The notes under the pieces are model-generated. The model was not told where the DNA came from. It searched no databases and saw nothing but the letters and a program-made list of their open reading frames with translations. This document shows positions 12,167 to 24,500 of a stretch of 60,000 nt of DNA, piece by piece; within the stretch, counting starts at the first letter, position 1; every line of letters begins with the position of its first letter. Location: positions 10,444,953 through 10,504,952 of the forward strand of contig NC_088324.1 of assembly GCF_910592395.1 (NCBI RefSeq), written 5' to 3'. The position numbers and the translations under genes were made by a program. This DNA is from Lineus longissimus (taxonomy: Eukaryota > Nemertea > Pilidiophora > Heteronemertea > Lineidae).

Positions 12167-12510
12167 TCAATACACCTCCACGTGGTTCGGGGTCTGTCCT
12201 GGGGGGTACTCGGGAAAGCTGTGGTCGCCGTCGTCGTGGTGCATCATCCGTGGCCCCATTGGTCCTCGCATCAGCGGCATGGCGTCCGATGGCATCATCT
12301 GCTGCTGACCCATACTCGGGATATTTGGTGAGTGACGGCCTACGTACGGTCCGTTTGGAGGTAGGCTGTTGTAGTGGATCCACTGCTCGCCGGGACCTGG
12401 AGGTGTTCCAGGGGGCCCGATGGGGACCTGGCCTAGATTTGGCTGTCGGTCCATGTCGTGACCTGGTTCCACAGGTAGGTATACTTCATTATCCATGACA
12501 TCGAGGTCAT
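12167..12510 (-). CDS. lhx3/4 exon 6: C-terminal tail
   Basis: The acceptor is TTTTTTCAG with the exon starting at 12510; the split codon A|AT gives Asn274. It encodes residues 274-387 and ends with TGA at 12169-12167. The start is acidic (NDLDVMDNE), and the rest is rich in Pro, Gly, Met and Gln with no folded domain. In vertebrate Lhx3/4 the C terminus is an activation region ending in a YPDFP...WLDE motif; here only HSFPEYPPG near the end is vaguely similar and no WLDE is present. An antisense frame of 118 codons over this exon is a shadow of its GC-rich codons. Confidence 0.9.
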
Positions 12511-15500
12511 CTGAAAAAATAGGACATTTTAAATCATAACATTAAAGTATCAACCAACATAGTTTATCTGTTATCTGTTACAATATTTTCCAGTTCTCAT
12601 GTAGAGCTAAATAATAGAATATGTCACAACTCGTTATATGATCCGGGGTCACTTTTTTAGTCACAACATTGATGTGTTTTGTATTTTGAATGTCAAAGGT
12701 TAAGAGAAGAACGATGTGCGACTTAGCAACTTTTCACTACACGATGTTGCCTTTATATTTTGCTTTCAAGCCTTTTTAATAACGGGTCATCAAAGAACAA
12801 GTACGTCCATGTAGTCTTTAGCTAATTCATGCCTTTTAACATATACATGTACTTTGCTGCGGGTACATAACTGCTGGTAGTCCAATATCCGCGGATTTAA
12901 GTGTACTTTGTAATTTATAATTGTATGAGATGCCCTGTATGTAAATTTGAGACGATACTCACTGTACTCACTTTGATAGGAAAGATCAGTGGCGTCATCG
13001 GACCTCTCGTCGGCGCTTTGGCCCCCGTCGGACTCGTGGTTGGATCCCCCGCGGCAATTTTTCATACGGTAATACGGACTCCATCTAGACCGACCGGCGT
13101 CTTTCTTCAGTCGTTTTTCTTTCGCTCTTCTGTTTTGAAACCAAACCTAAGTAGATGAACGATGAATTAGTACAGACTCAACAAAAAGAGGTACTTGTAG
13201 GCCTGCTTCTACCGATTAGCTACCGAGGAGTTCATACAAGCCTTAGCATTGCCATGCATGGCAATGATCTATACTGAACCCGCCCAAACATCTCCTTCGC
13301 CCATCGATAAGGAAGAATGCGTATAAAATTACGGGTCTACGTAGCATGATACCAAGCGGGCTAATTAACTGCGTACTGATGTTTCATTGCTGTATAAAGT
13401 TACATCCTGTCTTGGTGTTGTTGTACCCCACCCATATTATCATCAGCAGAGTCTGGAAATCACAGGATATTGGTGCTCAATATCCTCTTTTTCGAATGAA
13501 ACGTCTGAGAAGCAGCTCCTTGATGCCCAGGACTACCAATGAATAACCTGGCTTAAGGGGACACGGAGACCAGTCTCGGGAAACTCCGGTTAATCTTTGG
13601 GCTATGTGAGACGTGCCTTAGAAGATTGCAAAAGAAGAAAAACAACAAGAGGAACAGGGTGTCATTTGTAGCCAGGGTCCCGGGCCAGGGTATAGTAAAT
13701 ATCTGGTTCTTACCTGCACGACTCTCATGTCCAGCCCCGTCTCCGCACTGAGCTGTTCTCTGACATGTCTGGCAGGTTTCGGACTCTCGTTATACGCTCG
13801 TTTCAGGGCCTCGAGTTGCTTGGCTGTGATCGTGGTCCGGGGTCGTTTGTTGGCGGAATCCAAGTCAAATTCTGAAATAAACATTATAGATTGATGAAAC
13901 TCTATCATTGTAGGTATGAACACTACAATTCCTGTGGACAGATCATACGGAATAAATTGCGGAGGCAAGAGATGACACATTAGAAGTGGTCGGGTTAAGA
14001 CATGTTTCTACGTATCAAGTGACATCTCATCCTGACGTCCTGACGTGTATCCACGTCGTACGGGTCATGTCAGCTTAATACAATACATACCTCTTGCTTT
14101 GGCCGTCTCATAGTCTGCTTTACAGACTAGTTTCCTGTCTTCCATGAGGTAAAACTCGTCCCCGGTGTTCAGTTGTCTGCTACACATTATGCATGCAAAA
14201 CATTCTAAGTGGTAGACATAGTCCTGAGCTCGCCGTACAACCTGTGTTGGTGGGATACCCTGGTCACAACCTGCACATTTCGTGCCAAACCGCCTGGAAG
14301 AAATAAGGATAAGATGTAAAAGCTAGACATGGATCCAGCGGCGTACTCACCGTTACGCCGTATTGTCTTCGGTGTCCATCGCGGCGCCGTTGGAATGTAT
14401 GAAATTCTGGACACCAACGATAGTTGAGATTTGCAATTTGTGATAATTTCCCAACAAACTTGGGCAAAAAACGTAGCAAGTACGATTTAGTTTGGGCAAT
14501 TAATCATGTATGTGCTTTAGATAAGAGTTACTGAAGCTAATAAGATGGTCTGCTATTTCAACCATGAAGCCTCCGGATGATGAGGAGGTATTTTCTTGGC
14601 CGGTGTAATAGGAAAAATAGTCCTTGATGTTTAGGCTTATATTTTTACGACTTTCTGTGTGTATTTTTCAGGTACCGTCGAGGGCACATTGCTGTTTGTT
14701 GGGCCTAAAAGGTTTACTTTGGCTGTGTGACCATTCGGATGGTGATTCAGCAAGAGACGTGGTACGTATGAACATTTTTGTCCCGAGTTTGAGTCATCTA
14801 ATGAAGTACAGTAGTCAGTGTAGGCCTCTAATTGTTTGTTTTCTTTCTTTTCGTTCTAAATAAAAATAACAAGAGTAACATTACAATTAAAATACAAAAC
14901 TGACCTGAAGAAATCATCTTTGCAGAAAACCTTGTCACCCTTTGAAAAACATTTGTCGCTCAGCTGTGCGTGGCAGTCTGCACATTTGAGACACTTGGAG
15001 TGCCAAGACCGTTCTAGCACCTTCAGAATGAACCGGTCTAAGATAGGCTCTGTACATCCTGCGCATTTTGGAATGGCTGCTACAAAGAGAAAAGGGTGGA
15101 AGAGCATTAGCATTTATGTAAAAGTCTTATTTTCAAATCTATTGGGGGGGGGGGGGGGGGGGCAGACGCGATGTGGTATCAGGGTATTATTTGTTTAGAA
15201 TGTCGTACTGGTTGTGGTATAGAATTTAGGCAAACTCGCTGCAAAGGGTAACAAGAATGAACACAGAAAACATCACATACTGAACGCAATTGACTGAGCA
15301 GTGGCAATTTAAAGCACCGGAAAGGGTTGAGTGGTATAAGAATATAAGATACCATATACCAGTAGTTGGACATGTGATACCCCACTGCCGGATGCTGTTA
15401 GGCGTGGCTGATTAATCAGGCCGGGGGTATGCAGTGAGAGAACCCGAGACGTTAGGTCTCGTACAATGACTTGGATTGAAGGTTCTCGAATGTCATCACT

Positions 15501-18500
15501 TCCCTGCAACTGTTTTCAGGATAAGTGAAAAAGAATGCACCAATTTCTTAAAGAACTTTATAAGAAGTTTCACTTATATGAATATCCTAGCATGATTGGC
15601 TCAAATCTGAATACCATTGCGGTGAAGCAGGATTAGGGGCTTCTGATTGGCCAGTATGAATGTAAGTCTAATTAATATATGATGCTTGTACGTCATGTAC
15701 AATGTACATTTCTTTGTGTAAAGATGCTATTTTTTCATGCCGGGTTGGTTAACGATGTTCTTTATATTAGCAACTACATGTCTTCTACAAAAGTATGTGA
15801 AATGCACATTGAATCCATTTGACTGCACATAAGAATGTACACACTGCTGGCCACATGTGGAATACGTTCTTTATCACGCCTAGTATCATTGTGGCACTCT
15901 ATCGTGTTCTCTTAGAAGATGGGTAAATAAAAGACTCTTTTATCTCTTGTTTAATACAGAACGCTGAACACCGCAAACAAAGACGTAAATTTCAGGTAAG
16001 AATCAGCCAACCAAATATTGTCAGGTTCCAGGCTTACAAGAAATATTCCGCAATACATTTGCCAGAGGAACCTGAGCTCATTTTTCGTCAGGTTTGCATG
16101 GAATCATGATGAGCCAATGAAACCAACCAAGTTTCATGCTAACTAGGGTTCGCCGCTGTACAGTGACTACCCAGATAGAATGCAACTACGTGCAGTCATT
16201 ACGGTCAGGATTGCATGGCATCATAATCTACGACAGACCGTTATTCCCGACCTTCGCAGCCTATAAAACTTTGTTTTTGACAAAGAGAGCGCTGCATTAG
16301 CAATAAATGTGCCTTTCTGACTCTGCCATGGAAGCTTTTAGCGAGATTGGTTTCCCAGCGCTGATTCGAGTGCACTGCGCGAGAAATGGGCGTCTCTAAC
16401 TCTCGAGACAGCGCCGATACAATCATGTTAAGAGCTTGGTGGAGATTCCTTTCTTTGACCACCCTACCGCAAGTAAATATGTTTGTAACGTATAAAGGGC
16501 CAAACATTTCCCTTACAACGTGATATTTTGAGAGACGAAATCAATGTAGTATAGTTCACAAGCAATTCGATTGACACATTTTGTCGGGTGGGGGGTATTC
16601 TGTACATTACACCAAAATAGAGATAAAGAATGTACGTGAACACTGTTATCAGAGGTAGGTATAATTTCGTCCCAACAGATTACAAGAAACGAGGTACCAG
16701 ATGCGAACAAGGAGCAGGCTGGTGAAACTGTGCGCCTCCATCGCTATCATAAATTCATGATCATTCATTGTTAATCTGATTGTTTAATTAGTGTCAGTGA
16801 ACGTGCTTCAGACCAGATGTGCTCCGGACTTCTGATCGTGCTTGTACATTTCTCGGTACGTAAGTGGTGATGATGACTTGGGCGAACTTCTGGCAGCATG
16901 TAGGGCCGATTCAGGTCGTGTTATCGCCAGAGGCAAAAGTATCTATTCAACTAAACAGCTAAAATGAACATGTTTGTTAATAGCATGAAAGAATCCGACA
17001 CAGTTCCTCCGTTGCGTAATTTCTCCCAAACATGAGCGACTCGAGATCTGCCACGCATTTCTTTACTCAACATAACTTACTGCCCATCGATTTGTCCAAG
17101 GAAGTTTCAAGTCGGATGGGAATATCATAGTATGTATATTAGCTGGGCATATCCTCACTTCGTCACAACTAGTATTAGTCGCGCCAGCACCATCGATTTC
17201 GGCAGCAGACAGGATATATAACCGACAATAACTGTCTAGAATGCGTCGGGGTTCATGTGGCAGAGTTTTGTTCATCTCGAATTGTCTTTCAGTTTCCGAG
17301 AAATAAGTGTACACTTAGAGTGGACGCACTGATAATTTCTGATCAAAGTGCTCTTCAGGTAAAAAATGACAAAACCCCGAAAACTGCACTATTATCTGTT
17401 CGCAAGAAGTCTTCTTTACGTGTACGACTTTGATGGCATTCGCGAAAAAGATAACATTGCAATTGCGCCATTCTGGCTAAACATGCCAAGAACATGTTCA
17501 TAGTATATGAGAACTGAGATGGCCCGTACGTGACTGAGCGCCCTGATTAAGATGTCGGAGGGATATTGGGCACACATGACTCACTAAGCCCGACCCGGGA
17601 CATTTTGGACCGACTTGAGACGGTGTTGCGGGATCATATGAGGGGATAGTGACACTCATCCCATTTGGATGGTAAGAAGGTGGGCTCAATTTATTCGGAG
17701 AAGACATTTTTGAAGTGAATAATGGGAGATATGATGGTTAAGAGATCTTTATATTTTTCCTGTTTTTTTATGATACATATTCGTCAAAAGGTAACTTTCC
17801 GTTTTGTATGCAATGAAATAAGCTCATCTCCATTGGACGCAATACATCCGGTCGCGAGGTTCTCATACGACAAACCATTTATCCCACACCGCTTGAGCAA
17901 TTAGACGAATGAATCAAATCTCAATTAGCCTAATGTGATTTCGCCACTTAAACGTGAGATAGGGACGCGATCATTGGACCGAGACTTTATGCCTATTGTC
18001 GGACGCACTCATGTATTATCGGATGCACTCATCTATTTTCGGATACATGCACCTATTGTCGGATGATGAACATTCTTGCAGCAAATCCCAAACATATGAA
18101 GCGGTATGAATTAATCCCGTATATATCGCATTGACGTATTCATGATTTATCAACACAATTGACATTTAGCGCAATTTTTAAAGAAAACAATGGGACATCC
18201 GCAGGAACTTTAGAATTGGCAGGAAACAATGAACACAATGAACGCCACGTGGCTAAATTTACCCTATTGATTTCATCAATTGAGAAATCCGACTAACCAG
18301 CTTTAGTTTCGCGGTTTTCATTCAGCAGCAGAAATTTCCGACCACGGTTTATCAGGATCCAAAGCATTTGCTTACAATGGTAATTCTTTCGGGACCAGCG
18401 CATTCTCTTGTCCGGGCTTCTGATCAATCTCACGACAGTGATCATGAGCGGCGATGGCCCCGGCCTCCCCCGAGACCTGCAGATGTGAAAATTAAATTAG

Positions 18501-21500
18501 TGCCTCCTAGATTATTCATAGGCATCGCTTTCCATCTCGCTCCGGCAGCGATGAGCATGATCAACGCAATGGGCGGGTCATCACCCGATCACGGCGCATA
18601 AACCACATACCATTAGCATAGCCTCTTTTACGAAAGCCCGCAGAAAGCCTGTACAGCGCGCGGGTCGGCTTGGGGTTCCGGACTTTCTGCTGCGCTTGAT
18701 AAATGAAATGTCACAAGATTAGGGCTCTGATTAATTAATTTCATTAGGAGAATGATAGAATGTCTAATCAGGGGCGGCTAGCTGATTAGCACTTGTGCTA
18801 TCATAATATTAAGATTGATGCCAATGTTATGCCGTTGCTTCTGTTGTAGCATTCGTATCTATAGTTATTTTGTTAATACGTGTACATGAATTGTGATGAT
18901 GGTGATGTATGTAATAGTATCATATACGTTATGTGTAAAGCCCAACCGAATATACAAGCTTCTGAAAAAAGATTCTGGTAAAAAGTATTTGAATGACCAT
19001 TATTAAAAGCAAGAACATCAATAAACCAGCGTCTCTCCCAACAAAGTTCCTGATTAAACCTGAACCACATCCCTCCCGGGCGAAACTTCTTTATATTCTT
19101 TTACAAGACGCCAAGTAGCGTATTGTTGCAACTTTCTGTCACAACCGCCGCCAGTCGCGTGGCGCTATTGTCAAATATGTCTATATCGACGGCAAGAGGC
19201 CATATTGGGATCACCCCGAGGCTTATGGTTGACATGTGACGTAATCTTCGGTCACGTGGCCTCTTGTTACTGATTGAAATCTGGTGTAACCCTAATCTTG
19301 AGCTGTATCCAATTTGGCTCTTGTTTGGAGTGGTTAAGATGGCTAGGATAAGGAGGGCTGGACAATGGGATGATGAAGAGTCGGCGCTCTAAAAGAATCT
19401 GAAATGACCAACCATTACTAGACCACTTGTTTGTGGTTTAACTCCTACAGTTATAAGATGATATCGAGGAAAAGTTGATATGAAATGTGCACAACGCTAA
19501 AATCCGTCAAAGAACATACTGGCAACAGAACTGATAAACACAGACAGTAGGAAATGCTTATTTAAACTCCGCGATGGATTTTGCGGTTTTGCTTTGGATA
19601 GCTTTCTTTGCCATTTCTAACTTTAAAGTTACCAATGTTTTGAGAGCCACACTTGGATGAAAGTGAAGAACACCGTGACATATTCCATGTACCAATTGGG
19701 GTACAGTATCTAGTATTCATATATACATGTACTTGGGGCAGATACTAGTAGGGCATGGCCTTGTTCCCTCAACAAATCTGCAAAATATCAAAAAGTTGTA
19801 GAGCCCCATGCAATCACATATAAAGAAAAGCAATTACATTTAGCAATTCGCTTACATATAGATCCAGACTTAGTTTTGTGAGGCAACCTTGTCGCAATGA
19901 TATATCGGACTTTTACTAATCCGCTTTTGCCGAGGTCTCGGGTTGTGTCTCGTAGGTCTCATGTTCTCAGAGAGCTTCACCCAAGTCGAATACTTGACGG
20001 TGGTTCTCCAGAGAGTGCTAAAATCAATGGGCTTACTCTCTTTATGTCAAGAATGTGTCAATTAAACGTAAAATGATATGATTTCATATTTAACTGTCTC
20101 CCACGGTTTATATTGCTAAAATGGGAAGATAATACGCAACTTATCGCGGCCTTGCTGTGAAAACGCCACCGGGAGAAATTCACCCGATTATAAAATGGGC
20201 CGCGTTTCCGTAATGGCGACCTGCCGATTGGCGATGCACGCTGGGATATGTTACATGCAGTAATGGCGCCTTTATGATTGAATGGAATGACGTAATACTG
20301 AATGAAGCATTTGATACTTATAGTTGGCATACTTTTTCAAACTTCTTTGTATTCATCAAGAGATGACAATGGCCCCATGAAATGTCAGCAAATTGTTTTT
20401 TTTTTATATATCAGTATTTCCTGGCTTAATCGACCCTGTCCCGTACTGAGGGACTTCGATAAATCACCTGATTCAAATAACGAAGTGAAAACAAACAGTT
20501 TACAAGTCCACGCCTTAGAGTATAAAAACTCGCAGTCGAAAAAAAACTCTTTACCACATAGGAATCAAACACATTAAATCTAAAAATTAACAAATTATTA
20601 TGGGATCTAAAGCAAAAATTCTCAAGAATATAAATTAATCTGACCCTAATTGACAAAGGCTAGATTTAGATCGCTTTTCATTTTTTGCTCCAGGCGATCG
20701 CGCGGTCGGTCCTATTAGCAGTGCACCCCGGCCATCTGTTCCCGGGAATCGCGTATTGTGCGGTAGTCAAGCATACCAGCCTCCCGCTGTACCCGACCAT
20801 AACACGACGTCACGCAACCTAGGACCGAGAACGCTTATGGGACAGACTCCTAGGGTTTGGGGAGGCTGAGATGGTGCTTGGACCTTCTTGTCTTAATTGT
20901 CAAGTCCACTTCCAAGGTTGGGGAAGCTTTCATTGTTATTTATGTAAAGGCAAAGATGAAAGCGTTGAGAGTGGTGTAGGAAAGCATTAAAATGCGCTTC
21001 TTACATACATATTGTATACACACTCGAAAGGTATATTCCAAAGGAAAAACTTAGTTCACCGTTTTGAGATGAAATTGATAAAGGCAACACAACAAAATTG
21101 CCTAAAGTTATTTATCACGGACCCAGTAAAATGACAACTAACTACAACCTATACGCTCTATTACCACTGAAAAAGATGACAACCAGTTGTCAATCAAAAC
21201 CACACAGGCTAACAAGATCAAAACGCGACTAGTTGGGCGGAAAAAGTGATCAAAATTATAGCCTTCAAAACTCATTTTATGTTGTGTGAGAACTCGTGCG
21301 AAACTGAGGGTGGTCTGTGTTTCGCCACAAACGACTCATAGAGAGCATCCCCAGGGCCGATAGGATCACTTTAGCCCCGAGTCTCCCCGCGCGGCAAAAG
21401 CTTTCAAAGCATCATTAGGAAAATTACAGGTTTGGGGAAGTCCCAGATTGTATTTTTACATTCTCGTGTACATTTTCGGTTAAGGGATTTCCACGTGATT

Positions 21501-24500
21501 TCATTTGCGGGAATGTGTTGTTTTTGAGACAATTGATTTTACCATTGCGGTCTTGGAGTGAGGCTTTTCAATTAAAAACAATAAATTGTGCAGAAGATGA
21601 CAGGATGTTGTCATATCCTAAAGCGTAATTTCTACCAATGATGCCATTCCCGTTTGGTTTTGTGCGGGACTGTTGTATTCTCTGCGGGACAAGGAGTATC
21701 CTCTTGCGACACCTTCTGAGGTCTTAAGGGAGCCTTGTCATTTTTGTTGGTGTTCAGAATCAATTCCCGTTAATCAGTCAGCATTATATTGACGTCATAC
21801 AAAAATGGTCGCAGATCAAATTTTAACAAAGACCAAACATCGTCTTCGATATTATCAGCAGAAGTCTTCTGTCTTCTGTACTTGAAAATATTTTTGGATG
21901 GAATTCCTTAGTATTTCACTTTGAACCTACGCAGAGTCCATCCACCCATTTTATGCTTCAGGGATGCTACATGAAGCCAAACAAACCAGACCAAGCGCAG
22001 AAGGATAATCTTTTCCGAAGGCAAGTGATCATCCGCGTGCCTAATCAAAAGACACTTGCCTATCGAATGGGAAAATGAAGAAATAGTAAACAGATCCATG
22101 TTAGGAATCCGCCGGGCTAATCCTTGGCTAACATTGGACAAATGTCCATGTATTTTTATGAGGGGGTTTCATCACTGTCACTGGCCAAGGGCAGAGCTGT
22201 GATTGGTCAAGTCTAAAAAAAAACTTTAACCAAAGACCTTGGCAGTGTCTCTACTACCCTCCACACACGCAGTCTTTTTACGAAGGCCGTGTGTGGGAAG
22301 TGCAGAACCAGCCAAGATCCAAAATGTAAACAGACCCGGGGTATCTTAAACAGGGTACACAGTGCCACATGGCCATCTTGTTGAAGATGACAACGAGCAG
22401 TTGGGACATCACCACCAGTGTAATGGCAATATCGGGATGCGCGGAACTAGTCACCGCTTGGGGACGACAGATGCTGGATTTTCAGCTTTTTCTGTCCGAT
22501 CCTGCGAAGATGTTTCCGTCGAAATCGCCTTAGAACTTGCTTAACGGTAGATGAAAGAGATAAAATCCTTAACATTTTAACTTTAAAGGTCTGTTTATAG
22601 TTTTAATTAACGACCTCTTAAAATGTTTTTCAGCGATGAATGATCACAGGAACTGCATAATTAAGTTTCCCATTGATTACATATCACGGAAATGAACAAA
22701 ACATAACATGCAACAGGTGATTTAGGAGCAGATTGCTTTGACACGTGACTTGTCATATACTGGCAGTAGACAACAGGCAATCTGAAAATCCGGAAATGTA
22801 CAAAGCAAATAGGAAAGCAAATTGCAACTGTTATGATACCGGAAAGGTGTCGCATTCGGCGCGTGTGTTTCCAACAATTCCAATTTTTGATGTTTCCACA
22901 TCAAACAAATTAAAATTCTGCGAATGTTCATTATATTTTCCCGAATGTTATATCATTCAAGAACAGTAGAACCTCTCTAATCCATTTTTCCGCATGTTAT
23001 ACAGTCATGTATGTCATTGTCTGTGAATGGTATAGTTTCTGAATATTTTTTCAAAATTTATGAACACAGCGATGTATACGTTCGGATGCGCACTTTAGAA
23101 CACGCTTCAGAACGCTTAGCATCACTTTAATAAGGAAAATGTAAGTGATTTCGAAAATTCACTGGTCATTCAGAACAACAAAAATTCAAACTAGACGCTT
23201 GTGATTGGTCCTTTATTCGATCTGAGACCCACACGCCAGTGCTTCGAGCAAAATTTCGGTCGACTGCAGCCTAGACAGGTGGCGAAGGTTTTCCCAGGCA
23301 TTGTCCCTGGGCCTTCAAAATTCATGCATCTACCCCGAATTCGGTCAAGCGTATGATATCTCATCATAACGCAACTTTTGAATAGGTGGCCTTCGGAAGT
23401 CAAGAGGGTACTCGATGGATAAGGGGAGGGACTGGATGCGGGGTTCAGCCGGTTCGGCCTTATCATAGGTTTGCCGAGAGGTTGGATTTCTTGTGCGAAT
23501 GAAAAGAGGCAAAGTCAATTATTTGAATTGGAAAAGGAATTTAATGAATTTGTTTAATTAGATTTATATTTGATAGGAAAGAGTGCAATTACGTGTATTT
23601 TGAAGTGAAAGTTCCTTGTTAAGTTGTTGGGTTACTGGTACATGTATATGTTTTTAACATTGGCGAACGTGTGATCTCTTAACATGTTAGGTAACCAAAG
23701 AAAGGTTTTTTTTCATCACCTCAATCGAATCATGCTGATTACAAATCGCTTCTGTACACATGCTTCCTTCTCACAAAATTACGAGTGTAAACAGTTGATT
23801 TTCGCGAATTTCGCAAATAACCTGGAGTTGAGATACTGAAAGAAATTTCTCAATCCGCCCAAAAAAAATCGTGAATACTAACTCGCGAATCGCAAAATTA
23901 AGGAGGTGCGAAGTTTTAAGTTGGCAGTGACTTCTAACAAACGCAAAGTAAAAATGAGAAGTTGGATACCAAAATGATAACTTTTATATTCCATACTGGA
24001 ATATCGCATATCACCGTAATGATATTAAAATTACCAGGGTATTTTACATTTGGCCTTGAATTGTTAACAATTTCCACTTAAATTATCAATTTCCTAAAAT
24101 TTCTCTCAAATAGCCAGGCTCGGTCGTTCAAACAAATTTAATCCATATGCAATCTCGAGTGCGAGAAACTTGATAGTGTTCATCGTATCTAACTGATTAA
24201 AGAGGGTTCTGGCTTTGCTAAATGCGACCATAAAGTCTTTGACGAGAGTTGTCATTAGGTAAATGGTGATGGGAGTTTTCCATAACTAAACATGTTGCAT
24301 TGTATCCTGTCTCAAGCTCTTTGGCACGGGTCCCCCTAAAGATTTGAGCAGCATTGGGGCGTGACACCTCTGACTGCCCAATTTCGAACACCAGTTCTGA
24401 GAAGCAGGTATCGAGAGACACTGACAACCTCAACTTCTTCTGGTGGCTCCAGTTTTCTCTGTGCAAGTCAGTTTTCTCTTATCGATTTATGATAATCAAA

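Noticed and set aside
12142-12498. 118-codon plus-strand frame over lhx3/4 exon 6
   Set aside because: It is antisense to the well-supported C-terminal exon and arises from its GC-rich, Pro/Gly-rich codons.
12901-13158. 85-codon plus-strand frame with a hydrophobic middle
   Set aside because: It overlaps exon 5 (homeodomain) in antisense; the apparent membrane-like segment is a shadow.
14920-15198. 92-codon plus-strand frame over the LIM1 exon
   Set aside because: It is antisense to exon 2 and runs through the G19 tract; no independent support.
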